From the NCBI GenBank assembly GCA_014281115.1, contig JACONQ010000008.1, positions 2,232,001 to 2,296,000 of the forward strand: a stretch of DNA of 64,000 nucleotides, given 5' to 3'. Under the pieces are notes generated by a model, which was given only the letters and a program-made list of their open reading frames with translations, was not told the origin of the DNA and searched no databases. The position numbers and the translations under genes were made by a program. The first letter of the stretch is position 1. Each line of letters starts with the position of its first letter. Positions 32,488 to 44,363 of this stretch are shown here, one piece after another. The DNA is from Laburnicola sp. R22_1 (Eukaryota > Ascomycota > Dothideomycetes > Pleosporales > Didymosphaeriaceae).

Positions 32488-35189
32488 GTTGCTGCGTGGG
32501 ATCTGAGCGAATGAGCTCAGAAATTGAGGAAATGAGCTTCAATGGCAAAAGTTTAAGGCAGCTAAGGAGGCTAATTAACCCTCCCGTATGCTTACATGGC
32601 TATAATCCCCTCTAAGGCAACTCGGGGGCCGCTCTAGGCTGGACGAATAAGAACTTGACAGTTGAGGGGCTTACTGTTACAAGTTTCGCATTCGTGTATC
32701 CTCGTTCTCGTACTCCTCGATTTTGGCCCCATAAATACAACTGTGGCAATGGGTAACCGTAGTGGGGTTAGGTGCACCTCGGGGGCGAAAAGTCCTCGAT
32801 GGCAATTAATAACACAAATGGATACGTGGCAACGGACAAACATCTAACAACCCATTTGAGAGTTCTGGTCCAGAAGGCTGCTTAAATATATCCCACAGTG
32901 TGCCGACGAAGATATTTAAGCGCATAGCTTTGTCGCTTTTCCAAATTTCTGGACGAAAGAGTTTGAATGGCCGTATATTCCATTCAGTGGCGGCTTACGA
33001 CAACGGCCCACCCGGCCCTTTGCGAAACGCCCGATATCACGCACACATGGATTGATAACGAGAATTTTTGACTACAAGATATTAGAGAAAGGTAGAAACC
33101 GTAACGTAGGGGAGAATTTCGCCCTTAAGAAATTTAGCAGTGGTGTACCGCATCTAGGATTGCTGAAGAAGATAAGGATGGTGTACGAAAACCGCATCGC
33201 GAAGTTAAAGGAACTGTGGACTGTGTAAAAGCCAAATGAACAGTTCCTGATGACATTAGACGAGATGTGCGTACGATAAACTTGAATGTAGAATACTTGC
33301 TCACGTAAGATACTCCGTATTCACGGTCAACTTGTTCCGTGTTGGTCACGCGAATCGTTCCTTCCAGGCAATAATTATCTTCAGCCTCCATCATCATTCA
33401 AGAGTCACTAAGTGACACTGTCACATCTATGGGTATGGAGCAAGGCAGATTGTTCCTAATCATCCCACCAATAGTTTCGCCGATGTCTCACTTGCATGTT
33501 CATCACCTATGGAGGAACAAGGCCACTGTCTGAGTTGTATGTGTTGGTGGCGCGGGAAAGGGTATGGTCGCATGCGCCCTCGCAGCTGAGGTGGATGACG
33601 GGTCTAAGGTTTTCGATTTTACCAGCCGTGAGCGGAGTATCCAGTCGAGAATATGCTGTGGTTAAAGACGGGCTACATGAGTAGTCGTGAATTGGGAAGT
33701 CGAGTTGAACATTGAAGTCAGTATCGGATCAGATGTAACAGCGACTGCATTATTAGTCACATAGATCGAACGGAATTGATCTTCTCAAGTTTATCCTTCC
33801 GTTATTTCGTTACCGCTGCACAGTGTTCGTGGGATGTCTACGTTTCCGCATGCATCCCACGTCCAGTTATCGTGCAGCATTCCACTGAGCATGTTTGACG
33901 TTCCATTTCAGTGTTGTGAATTTGGGCCGGTGTCGACGTATAAATGTGTATTCGCAGGACGCTAGGTTCTAGCAGCCTTAGTATCTGCACGAGTTGATTC
34001 CTGTTGCTTCAATGTCCAAACTGTCCTCAAAATATTGTTCTAGCATAGTAGGAAGTGAAACTATGTTCGAGGTTGAAATACTTACGTTCTAATGTCTGGA
34101 CGAATTACGCGTACCGTGGGGTAACCACATGCAATACTACATGCATATTACAATTGCCAATCATATTATCGTTTTCTCACCGGTCACCTGCATGTCTGTC
34201 ACGTCAATCACGCACCATCACATGCGTGCAGCCCAGCCAGTATTGTCGCCTCATTTCTAACGAAAATAAAGCCCAGTGCTGCGTCCAGCATATCCATTTT
34301 TGCAAGTCAAAATTCCAGACAGCGTATGGACTAAATCCAGAGCATCTCATTACACCAGTGCGTATCCCGGCGATAACTTATTCTGTACGTAATATCCGAC
34401 AATCTAACACCGCTCAAGACGAATTCACATAATGGAGCCAAAATCTATTCCGCCCATCGCTGACCAAGCACCGCGGGATGGCTGTTATAAAGGTCCGGAG
34501 AAAGGAGACCCCGAGCCTCGAGATGGGTACCTAGAAGTTTCTTCTTTCTCCTGCACCGTCCGTACTTTGGTGGGCTGATCGGAACATCAGAGGCTAAACG
34601 GTCAAAGCGAGAAACGGTTCTACGAGATCCAGCTCTGTTGAATCTATGGATGATGTCTGCATTTGAGGAGTCGCGGATTGAGGAAAATGGATGTAGGCTA
34701 GTCACTGGTAGAACGTCCAGTCAATGCTATCTCTGTGACTGCTTGCGCGCGCTATTGCACCACACGAAATCGAGTATGCTTCAGATTAGATCTTGGGTGG
34801 CCGCACTACCATGCGTATGCAGCTTACGTCGTATGCACGTATTCCCAACCAATCTTACCTATGCGCTATCCGAATGCAGTGTGAAGCAACAAGACCAACC
34901 TGCATACCGCATGCTGCCTAATACTGACACTTCCTCATCGGTGATCTGGATACCTGCCTCGTGGATTATTTGATCATCAGCTTACCCTATGCAGAAAGAC
35001 GCGGTGTATAAAGCCCCCCCAACCTGCTGTAACGTCCTCTCCTCCATCCCAAAACTCCATTAAACTTTTCACCAATTTCAGAATACCTATCTTCCCGCTT
35101 TGCCCTCAGTACGTACTCTAGGTGCTCACCTTCCTAATGCGTTTTTAATAAACTAACATGCTTTGAGTCAAGAGAGTCATATTACCACC
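32488..35189. other. Gene-poor region
   Basis: No gene is supported in 2.7 kb. Base composition is slightly more AT-rich than the neighbouring gene space. Short open frames (for example minus 33134-33397) have no recognisable family. A TATA box GTGTATAAAGCC sits at about 35,004-35,015 near the right end. Confidence 0.4.
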
Positions 35190-35552
35190 ATGAGACCAAA
35201 AACGCAGTCTGAAGATCAGTCTAGGGAGGGGTTCGTGTACGCAGACCCTTCTTCTACAAAGATAGTCCCACTTGCAATCCGCCCTGTACTCGTTTTCCAT
35301 GGCCTGGCTCCTTGTTTTCCAAGTATGCCAAAGAGATGGTGATTACGCGAACATTGAAGTGAAACTGATGGCGAGTGAGCAGGCGGGCGGACGAGCACAA
35401 AAACAATAAGAAGTGCGGCGTTATTGGCGGCGGCGACCACCCGCCCATGGATTAGAGAAACAGTCACTGATGCATCATATCAATGGGCCCGTCTTTCCGG
35501 TTTCTCTTTTGACTTGACAGAAACGGTAAAGAACAGCAGCGTGTCCTCGTAG
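35190..35552 (+). CDS. Doubtful small gene, ~100 aa, two exons
   Basis: An ATG in a good context (ATTACCACCATGAG) lies about 180 bp downstream of a TATA box (GTGTATAAAGCC, ~35,005) and a C/T-rich stretch (35,020-35,100), a layout typical of a fungal promoter. The first exon (35190-35322, MRPKTQSEDQSREGFVYADP) can be spliced with GTATGC...GAGCAG to 35383-35552, giving an open frame to TAG at 35550. Unspliced, the product ends after 50 residues. No domain, signal peptide or homology is recognised. The promoter-like layout is what I see; the gene is inference. Confidence 0.25.
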
Positions 35553-35967
35553 TCACACATCAAATGCTCAAATCGATGCTATCACAATTCCGTCCGAGGA
35601 CGTTGCACCTGATCTATCGTGTACATCGCCAACCACAGCCTCGGCGACCGGTGAGCTCACCGGACCATTTCAGCACGTCACACAACCCGCACATATATCT
35701 TAAAACCATCGTGCGCTAGGTCGTGGTTTTAGTACCTCCTGGGTTGCCCCTGTCTGTGTATTGTGAGGACTCGAACTAGGTTAGAACTTCTCACGACGAC
35801 AGTCATTTAATACATCATCAACATCTTCACCCGCACATGCAAAACTCTCAACCAACACCCTCACGGACCTCCACCATCAACGATTCAAAACTCACTTCCA
35901 TCAGACCAGCATTACAACAAGCATTAAACACTATCTCCAATCCTAAGAACATGTCCCCCATAGCCCC
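35553..35967. other. Intergenic 3' flank of the 994-aa membrane gene
   Basis: No supported feature is seen. The C/A-rich plus strand at 35,830-35,950 is likely the 3' untranslated region of the minus-strand gene. Confidence 0.35.
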
Positions 35968-38900
35968 TCACAAAACACTCGTCCTCTTCGAAAGTTTATA
36001 ATACTGCCTCTGCGCCTTCGTATGCCCATCTTCAAGCTCTAACTCCGACGCCACAACACTCGCCGGCCTCATTGTCTGCTGTTGGTCCTGCTTCCCTCCA
36101 AGATTAAGTCCTCGCTGTCTCAGCTTCTGAATAGCCCCCGAGACCCCAGCCGCCATGCCTGCAAAGAAGCCTGCACGCTTTGCATTTTCTGGTCGTGGGG
36201 GGAGAGGCGCCTCGTGCGCATGAGGATGCGCGTGTTCCATGTGTTCGCTATGTTCGTCGATGGCTTTCTGCCCGGGTTCCATGAAGAGATGGTCTCCCTC
36301 CGAGTTCACGAACCAGTTGACGACGTATTGCTTGCCGCCTGGACCGCCACCGCAGGAGCCGGCGAATAATTGCGATGGAGGCGAGTTGACCGCGAGGGCG
36401 AATAGGTTGGGCGGCTCGGAGAAGTCGGTAACGAGTCCTTTGTGGAACAGGAAGTAGGCGAGCACGAGTATGTTTATGAGAAACACGAGGAACAGGATTA
36501 TCATCCAGCCTTTGGAGACATTGTCTACGCCACCAGAAGCATATTGCTGTGCTTTGACTGAGGCGTTGAAGTATTGCGTGGTATATTCCGGGAGCAATTT
36601 TCGATCGGTGGTGTAGTTCTGAGTAGTGTCAGCAAGGCCAGGTAGAATAGAGGCCAAGTAGAATAGGCTAGAACTAAGACAGCAGCTGCGAGGAAGCGAG
36701 ATGAAAGACGTACCCAAAACATAGTATACGGTGAGTCAATCGCACTCATTAGAAGCGTACCTGAAAGAGCATTAGCATGCTCTACAACTAACTCAAAAGC
36801 TGACTTGCACTTACAGCCAGCCATTACGGCAAGTGCTTCTGCCGGACTGGGAAGTGCCGGATGGAGATCGAATTCGCCTTTTTCGTTCTCTTTAATCATC
36901 AGTTGTGTGAGGAGCCGCGAGTTGCTCGCATCGGCGTCCATGATGCCAGTGTTAAGCGACATGCTGTTTGACCAGTCGAACGCCACATCCCTCCAATCAG
37001 TTACACTGACGCTTTCAGGTTCGCTCGCGTTGCTTCTGATGTAAGCCATGTCGGGATCTCTGTCCTCACACAAAGCCTCGATCGAACCACCGGAACCAGT
37101 GGCATTGTATTGTGTGGTACATTTCGATGTCAACGTGACGTGGATCTTGCACAGCGCATACGTGCCGTTCATTTGTGTCCCGTCGCCCATGTTCCCACCA
37201 GAGCCAAGAAAGTAAATGGAGTCTCGACCCCAAGACAAGCTAGTGTGGTTCAATATCGTATTGAACATCTTTGGTAATCTCCCGAACACAGGTGGGTAAT
37301 CCAACAGTGTCTTGTTGTCCTTCTTGGTCCAGCCAAACAGCTCATCTACGACTGTTTCATTCGTGGTTGTGGCGTTGTCTCGAACGATGTCCCAGTTGCT
37401 TATGTTTACACTTTCACTGTTTGGCCATTTGTCGTAGATGATGGGCGATATCTCTTCCTCGTTCAAATTCGCACACAAAACATTCAGCACTGGACTGGGA
37501 ACGCTGGCCCTGAGACTGTAAGTGCCTTCGGAGTTGAGCTCTTCGGGCTGCATGATGTCGTTCTCTCCGTAACGTGCGGCCGAAAATACACCGGCGTGCG
37601 GCATGGCGAGCGAAACCTTATTAATAGCACGGCCATGCTTTTTGGACTCTTTGACTGTATCTACAACATTGATCCACTGGCCGGTAACCGTGGTGTTCTC
37701 GTGTAGTAGACCGAAGCCAGGTGGGCGGCGATGCTGATCCGAGGTGCCATTGCCGAAACGGTTCCATTGCTTCCAAGCAGAGAGATATCGCTGGTAGTTG
37801 TAATACCCCTGGCCAGCATGCTCCAGCTGTAAACAAGTACTACCGGCGTTTTCGGGGTCCATAGCATGGGTTATTGGCGTTTCGCAGATCGTTTTGATGT
37901 ATAACACGTTCGCGAAACCGGTCTTGACCCGACCAGCCATAACCATGGGAGTAAACTTCCCCCCGTCCTTGAGCATTGGTTGGACTGTAGCTAAGTAAGT
38001 ACCACTCCACAGGGCTTCAAACAAGACATACCTAGAGCGGTGGCAGCGGAAGAGTAGAACGTGGCTAAAATCGCGCTCAGTAGACTCAAAAAGCCTAGTA
38101 TCGAGAGACCTGCATACTTCGCAGTTTCCCAGTGAGTAATAAGGGTGCCTGGTTGGACAACCCATCGCCACATGCTCAGTTCGGACAGTGTGACACCGCG
38201 ACCGTGATCCTTCATGAAAGCCCTCCTACTTAGTACCTGACCAAGAAACGCAACAAACGACGTGACGAACGACAGCTCGATCAGTTTCGCCATAACAGTG
38301 GTGAGTAGAATTGCGTCGGACGGCTTGAATGAGCCTTGGCTGGTGATCTGGCGCCCATATCGAGGGGCTCTCAATGCAAGGCCGAAAAAGATACCAGAGA
38401 AAATAGTGGAGAATAGACATATTGTCACGATGCTGATCGAAACCCACGTGAACCGTTGATGGTAGAAGGGCCTCTCAGTCGGGCAATCGTGATGGGTCGG
38501 ATGGAAGTCCGCTACGTCTCTTAGCAAGGCTCGTCACACGATGACATGACCGACTTACTCTGGTATGCAGACTTGACAGAAGGGGTGCCCCTAGCTCTCC
38601 AATATTGTTCATCATTATTGAGACTGGTGGTGCTTTCTCCTGCACGCTTCCGCGCCCCTCGTCTGAACGACTCATAATCTCCACTCACACTCTTTGGGCT
38701 GAATCGCTCGCGCCTCAGATCGGGAGTGCTCTCGGCCGAGTGGTGTGGAAAGCCGCCGAGGAAGGGATCGCCGGTATTGGGAGGAGAGAGCGCAGGGCTC
38801 TTTATCGAAGGGCTTCGCGCGGTCGAGGGAAGCGGTCGTCTAGGAATGGACTGCACCGATACTCTTCTGCTAGGCGCCGGCGGGGCCGTCGCGATGCCTA

Positions 38901-39183
38901 ACCCGCTTGTTGATCGCCGACGGAAGCTATCTGCAATATCTTCCTCCTCTTCCTCGACGACTGTAGGCGGTGTGCGCTCGACTGCCGTGGCATCGCTCGC
39001 CAACCGAGTGTATCCAGGTCGCGAGAAGCGTGGGCTCAATGGCGGCGAAACTTGGGTAATCGGGGTAAATCCGAGCGAGCTCGAATTCGAAGTGAAGCCG
39101 AGCGATGGCAGGGCAGGCGTGTTCGTGGTGGTATCAGTGAGGTCGGTGGTGGATTCGTCGATTAGCGGTCGGCGGTCGGCCAT
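35968..39183 (-). CDS. Large fungal membrane protein of unknown function, five exons, 994 aa
   Basis: Exons are 39183-38559, 38517-38032, 37990-36815, 36760-36714 and 36618-35968. The introns of 41, 41, 54 and 95 bp all keep frame (join examples AYQ|NVADFHP, ALA|TVQPMLKDG, MAGC|TLLMSAID, MFW|NYTTDRK). The first ~210 residues are Ser/Pro-rich and cytoplasmic-looking. Three hydrophobic spans follow: WVSISIVTICLFSTIFSGIF, AILLTTVMAKLIELSFVTSF and AGLSILGFLSLLSAILATF. A ~500-residue region rich in N-x-S/T sites and Cys, probably extracellular, comes next. The last span is GWMIILFLVFLINILVLAYF, with a His-rich cytoplasmic tail (EHSEHMEHAHPHAHEA). The layout recurs in a conserved filamentous-fungal family without known function. 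Confidence 0.85.
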
Positions 39184-40781
39184 ATTCCATGGGGCTACGG
39201 CGGCCCGTCGTTGTAACTTGAGGTTTCAGCCCTCCGACGCCGACAGCAACTCCTTACCTATGGGGATGTCGCTCGCTGTATCCGTACCTGTGCGTATCCT
39301 GGTGCACCGCTGGCTGGCTGACGGCCGAGGGACGATTGGTACTTTGCGACGCGACGAAAACCTCGAATGCGGAAACGAGCGAGGGCGGGCGAAGATGGAA
39401 AAGAGCGGGTGGGTCGCTGATAAGGCACGAGGAAATATTGGCCTCACAGGCCAGGCTCTTACAAACCGCAGGCGTTTGGGAGCTTCCTCTGCTGCCGCCC
39501 ATCTTCCCGCCAGCTCTCGATGTGGCGTGGCGTAGTTGGGTTGGCCCCCAAACTCCCTGCCGTACGCTACCAAGAGGCGCAAGACGTGAGCACAGTACGA
39601 CTCTCATTGTCTTTGTTACCTTGTAGGTACGCCCTGCGGGAGTCAGCTGGCCTCGTGGTTCGTCTGCCTGTTCGTTCGCAGTTTCGTTCCACGGCTTCGC
39701 GCTAGGTTCGCGAAGCAAAGCTGGAAAAACAAATGTGTGAACGAGAAGTGAATACTGCATGCGCGCGGCGAGGCCCGACCCCAGCTCGGTAATTTAACGG
39801 AGGATTTGTGCTTTACTAGATCCGGATTGATGTTTGCCTTCTAGCCATCCAGGTGCTCTGCTTTGTGGTCAAGTAGAAGGAATAGAGTCACTCCTGTGCG
39901 ATGAAGAGTGGCCCCGTATCGTGGCATCTCAAAACACATAAACTTCGTAGACGTTATTATCACTTCGCAGATGCCAAATCCTAGGATGCGCACGCTATCT
40001 CGCTAAGAAAAATGCAGCCCGATTGTACGTTGAAGGAGAAGGGGGCGGCGTAGTCGGTACCCCACTCCGTGTTCTGGGGTGTTACCCGAACGAGCGCGGT
40101 GTTATGACAGGAAGGACTATTATATCCTCAAAGCTGTGGTACTTTCTCGAACCAAGCACGGGAAATGCGAGATTAGGAGGACTCCTTGGAGGCGCACTGT
40201 TATGTGGAGCCGGGCATCTCTCAGCAACATTCGCGTGACAAATGGCAGCAAGATGAGACGAGACTGCACTCAGAACAAGGCTGGAGCGCTTGGTGAACTC
40301 GTATCTTGATTATTGGCAGAGCCTAGACACATATTTCCTCATCATTTACAATCTCGGGCATTCTGTTCGACGCATGCTTCTTTGCCTTCGATGTGTGCTT
40401 CCCAAAGTTAGCCTTACCCCGCTATCCAACGACCATTACCGGTACGCGTAACGACCGCCTTCCTAGCACACGTGCCCGCAAACATGGACGCCCGAGTGCT
40501 GCATTCCCCCAGCGATGATCATTGTGGCGTGTCGCTGTCCCATGTTGGCCAACTAGTTGGGCCACTCATGCCAGCCTTCTGTACACCATCACGCGTCTAA
40601 TCCGGCAAACGGCTTGTAACGACCCTAGTCTTTGACGACGGCGGCTGCCGTAGCAAGTTTGTCCTAGATTGGAAGCTATAAGTGGTGGCTTGCCTTCCCA
40701 TAACTCCGCAAAGTTCGGCCTACTCTAGAATCGAGTATAACACACCTCCGAAGCACTCCACCCTACCAAGTACGATCCACC
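39184..40781. other. Divergent intergenic region between the 994-aa membrane gene and BLS1
   Basis: No gene is supported. It carries two promoters facing outwards. The plus strand near 40,735-40,781 is a short leader ending CCACCATG at the BLS1 start. Confidence 0.4.
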
Positions 40782-41153
40782 ATGTCAACGGATTCAGAAT
40801 CAGCACGTCGGACCGCAGAGGCTCGCGCCGCCGTGACAGCCTCGCTCGCCTCGGTCGGGAGCTCTGTCGACAATGAGATGCGTACACGAGCGGCAGATCT
40901 CCATATGAATTCCGAATCGATCGCAAAACAAGAGAAGGAGCTGGCCAAGCAGACGGCCGCGCTTGCCAAGCAGAGCGCACAATGGCAGAAGCTCGCCGAC
41001 ACCAGCACGAAGAAGCTCAACGAGATCGGGGATATCCAAAACTGGGCGGAGATGATCGAGCGAGATTTATTGGTGCTAGAGGAAACGTTGCGAATGGTCG
41101 ATGGCGAGGCTGACGCTGATACCGCGAGTGGTACCAACGGCTCAACGTCTTGA
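40782..41153 (+). CDS. BLS1: BLOC-1 subunit 1 (GCN5L1/BLS1 family), 123 aa
   Basis: A single exon with a near-ideal start context (CCACCATG). The protein is helical. Residues ~45-70 form a Lys/Gln/Ala coiled coil (KQEKELAKQTAALAKQSAQW), then the GCN5L1 signature KLADTSTKKLNEIGDIQNWAEMIERDLLVLEETL (about 70-105). The tail is short and acidic. Family members are subunits of BLOC-1, which acts in endosomal sorting. Length matches the family (about 120-150 aa). This is the last intact gene before the AT-rich compartment, whose edge lies only about 370 bp downstream. Confidence 0.85.
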   Translation: MSTDSESARRTAEARAAVTASLASVGSSVDNEMRTRAADLHMNSESIAKQEKELAKQTAALAKQSAQWQKLADTSTKKLNEIGDIQNWAEMIERDLLVLEETLRMVDGEADADTASGTNGSTS

Positions 41154-42150
41154 GACACCTGAATCCGAGGATGGGAGAAACGAATGCTCTCTTCTTTCCC
41201 GACAAGCGCGTGTAATATCATATTCGATGATGCGAGGCGTAATAGATCCGATCCGCAGTGGTTACTAATTCGCTCATGCTTCGGCTCCCCACTGTGCAGT
41301 GTGGTCGATCCTAATCGCGCCCTTTTTTTACGTACCTTGGCTGTTGAACCTTGGTTGTGCTTGTGCTGTTAAGTCTCATAATCTGTGAAAGGTTAAGCCG
41401 ACTATAAACGGATATGAATGGATGAATCAAGCCGTGAACTGTGCCCGTACGTGTTCCTTGCGATTTTTGCATCGTTTCCTAGCAGGGCGCTTTCTTTCCT
41501 CGCGAATACCTTCTGTAAGGGCGTGTTTGGTTCTGTCAGTTTGGGCGTCAAATTAACCATTAGTTTGATAACTAAGCAAACTAGGTATATAACTAACGCT
41601 GTGTTTAGTTTTTTAATATTAGTTTAACAGCAACTAGTAATACTAGTTTTAGCTTAATTTTAGCTAATATTTTATTTCTACTAGCTTTTATATAACTTAT
41701 AGTTAGCCTATCTAGGCTATTTAAATACTTTAGTTTATAACTAGAGCCCTAAGAGCTTTAATTATAATTAGGGTCTCTATTTTATAATATTTATAATTAT
41801 ATAGCTATATTACTAAGCCTAAATTGTCTTATATTATTAGCACTAGTAGGTGCCCTTACTAGTATTATTAATATAATTATCTAATAGTAGAATAGTAAAA
41901 CTAGGCTTATAGAGTATTAGAAATAGGATAATAATTAGAAAAAGGTGTAAAGTAGCTAGAGAACTATATAGAAGATCTATTATAGCTATTTAAAAAAATC
42001 TAACTCTAGCTAGTTATATTTAATATACTTATTAATTATATAAAAACTAAGTTATTAGTAGGTGATAATAGGGTGCTAGTAAAGAAGAAAATTCTTACTT
42101 TTCTCTATATTTATAGTAATAGGATACTCTAAAGAAATACTAAATATGTG

Positions 42151-42277
42151 GCGTTAATTTATCTACCTAGAGGTAGGATAACAAAGGCTTTTATCTTAAA
42201 TAACATAACAAAAAAAGCAGAGCCCTCTGCTTAGTAATTAAAAAGAGCGTAAAAAAGGTAATTATAAAAAAAAGCGT
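42151..42277 (+). repeat. Left arm of an inverted repeat pair
   Basis: Its reverse complement recurs at 43211-43341. Shared landmarks are GCGTTA, CTACCTAG, AAAGGCTTTTATCTTAAATA, AAAAAAAGCA and CTTAGTAATTAAAAAGAG. The arms lie on both sides of the LTR copy at 42,863-43,140. One arm retains a short frame around LIYLPRG, possibly transposase-derived. Confidence 0.75.
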
Positions 42278-42862
42278 ATTTAAACTACTAAGTAAGCTTA
42301 GTAGTTTTAGCACAAAGCTTCTATATATAAAGTTTTTATAAAGAGGCTACTTAGAACTTAAGGAAAGGAATAAAATAGCTTTAGCACTGCCACGCTGTAG
42401 TTATCTATCTCTATTCTTTACTATCCTAATTATCGCAAATAATATAAGTTATATTAATAAGTATATACTATTTCTTATAAGTAGTAAAATAAAGGTAATA
42501 TATACTAAATACACTATTACTTTATTACTATATTAAGGTTGTTCTTAATAAATCTCCTACTATCTCTCTATACTCTACTATCTATCTAGGCATTAATACT
42601 ATTCCTAAAGAAGGACTTACTATTGCTAAAGAGTACACACTATACTTTTGCGCTACTACTACTAATATAGCTACGCTAGAGTTCTATTCTATCTATAGAC
42701 TTATCTAGCATAATAGATAGGTATACTTAACTATTTATAAAGCTATCCTTATATACTAGTTAGGCTAGTAGCTAGTCTAATTTATAAAGAATAGTAGTAT
42801 TATATTCCTACTTTAGTAAACGCAATTACTTTTTATTAGTACTAGAATTCTCTAGTAGGGGA

Positions 42863-43140
42863 TGTAAGGGCGGTACACGGTCTTACAGGGCAAACCTCTC
42901 GGGGATAGCTAGTATGGTTAAAAGAGATAACTAAATTGAGACTATACTAAGATGGGGGATAAGGAAGGGAACTGGGGGGCCCTTACTTATATAGTGGGCG
43001 GCGTAGGGCACAGGCCCACGCGAACCACGCACTAACACTAACTAGGAAAGGCGCCTTCTATAAGGTAAAAGGCGCTATTAGGGTGTAAAAGGAAAGGTAA
43101 TAGTGAATAACTAGTAGAAAGGTAGCCACGAACCGTTATA
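42863..43140 (+). repeat. LTR copy 1 (TGTAAGGGCGG family), 278 bp
   Basis: It begins TGTAAGGGCGGTACACGG and ends near CGAACCGTTATA. It is flanked by GGGGA on the left and GGAGA on the right, a plausible 5-bp target duplication with one transition. It is the best-preserved of three copies (others at 44,077 and 61,090, the last inverted). There is no coding sequence beside it, so it is probably a solo LTR. Confidence 0.75.
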
Positions 43141-43210
43141 GGAGATATAAAAAGAGGATAATAAGATCTTTATTAATAAGCTTTAGTGTAGTAAAAGCGT
43201 TATATAGATT

Positions 43211-43341
43211 TGCCCTTTTTTTGTAATTACTCCCTTTTTTTACACTCTTTTTAATTACTAAGTAGGGGGCTTTGCTTTTTTTATCATATTATTTAAGATA
43301 AAAGCCTTTATCGTGCTACCCCTAGGTAGTTAATATAACGC
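43211..43341 (-). repeat. Right arm of the inverted repeat pair
   Basis: This is the reverse complement of 42151-42277 with scattered, mainly transition, differences. Confidence 0.75.
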
Positions 43342-44076
43342 TATATAGATTTATAAGATTCTTCTAGCTATTATAGCTATAGCTTATCTAAGTAAGTATG
43401 CTGTGTAGCGGCGTAAGCGTAGATAACTAATAATAGTAGTAGTAATAAGCTAGGTATACTATATACACTATAAATAAATCTTATATTAGGACTAAGAGCT
43501 TATAGATATTAGAAAGTGTAAGTAAGTTTAAAGTATTATTGCGTTATTAGGTAGTATTTAAGGTTAGCTTTAATTAGAATTAGGTGCCGTACATAGTAGT
43601 ATATAATAACCTTCTATCTTAATCTACTTTAACTCAAACTAAAAAAAGGTTAAAAAAGGTATTTGGCAAGCTAACTATACTAAATATAAAGTAAAATATT
43701 TAATAGATACTATAAGTTAGTAAGTTGCCTATAATAAAAATATGCTTTAGCTAATAATTATAGTAATTTCTATAAAGTATTTAATACTCTTTTATATCTA
43801 TAATGCGATGTTATAAAAGCCCTATAAATAGAGATACCTAATAAGATGTATAATAACTTAAAATACTAGCTATATTATAAAAACTATATAAGAGTAATTA
43901 ATAGCACCTTAATACTAATTTATATGTCTACTACTAAGCGCGTATAGTACTAAAATTACTATAAAAACTTATTATATAATATAATAGTATATATTAACTT
44001 TAAAATAAACTTTATATATATTCTACCTAGCTAAAAGGGTAGCACACATAATAGTAGGATGCTAAAAAGTACTTTT

Positions 44077-44363
44077 TATAAGGGCGGTACACGGCCTTAT
44101 AGGGCAAACCTATTAGGGACAGCTAGAATAGTTAAAAGAGCTAGTTAAATTAATACTATTCTAAGATAGTAGATAAGAAAGGGATATAGGCGACCCTTTC
44201 TTATATAGAGGGCGGCGTAGGGCATAGGCCTACACTAACTACTATACTAATACTAACAAGGAAAGGCGCCTTTAGAAAGGTAAAAGGTATAAATAAAGAA
44301 AATAGAGTGTAAAAGAAAGGTAATAGGGTATACTTAATAGGAAGGCTAGTAAGTACTATTATA
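44077..44363 (+). repeat. LTR copy 2 (TGTAAGGGCGG family), degraded
   Basis: It begins TATAAGGGCGGTACACGG (TG to TA at the first dinucleotide) and can be aligned to copy 1 over its whole length, including the GGCGGCGTAGGGCA and GGAAAGGCGCCTT blocks. No matching target duplication is seen, so it may be one end of a longer, rearranged element. Confidence 0.7.

Noticed and set aside
35755..35790. GTTCGAGTCC-like T-loop on the minus strand
   Set aside because: The flanking bases do not form a T-stem or acceptor stem, so it is not a tRNA gene.
38726..39535. 269-aa plus-strand open frame
   Set aside because: It is antisense to exon 1 of the 994-aa membrane protein and has no recognisable domain.
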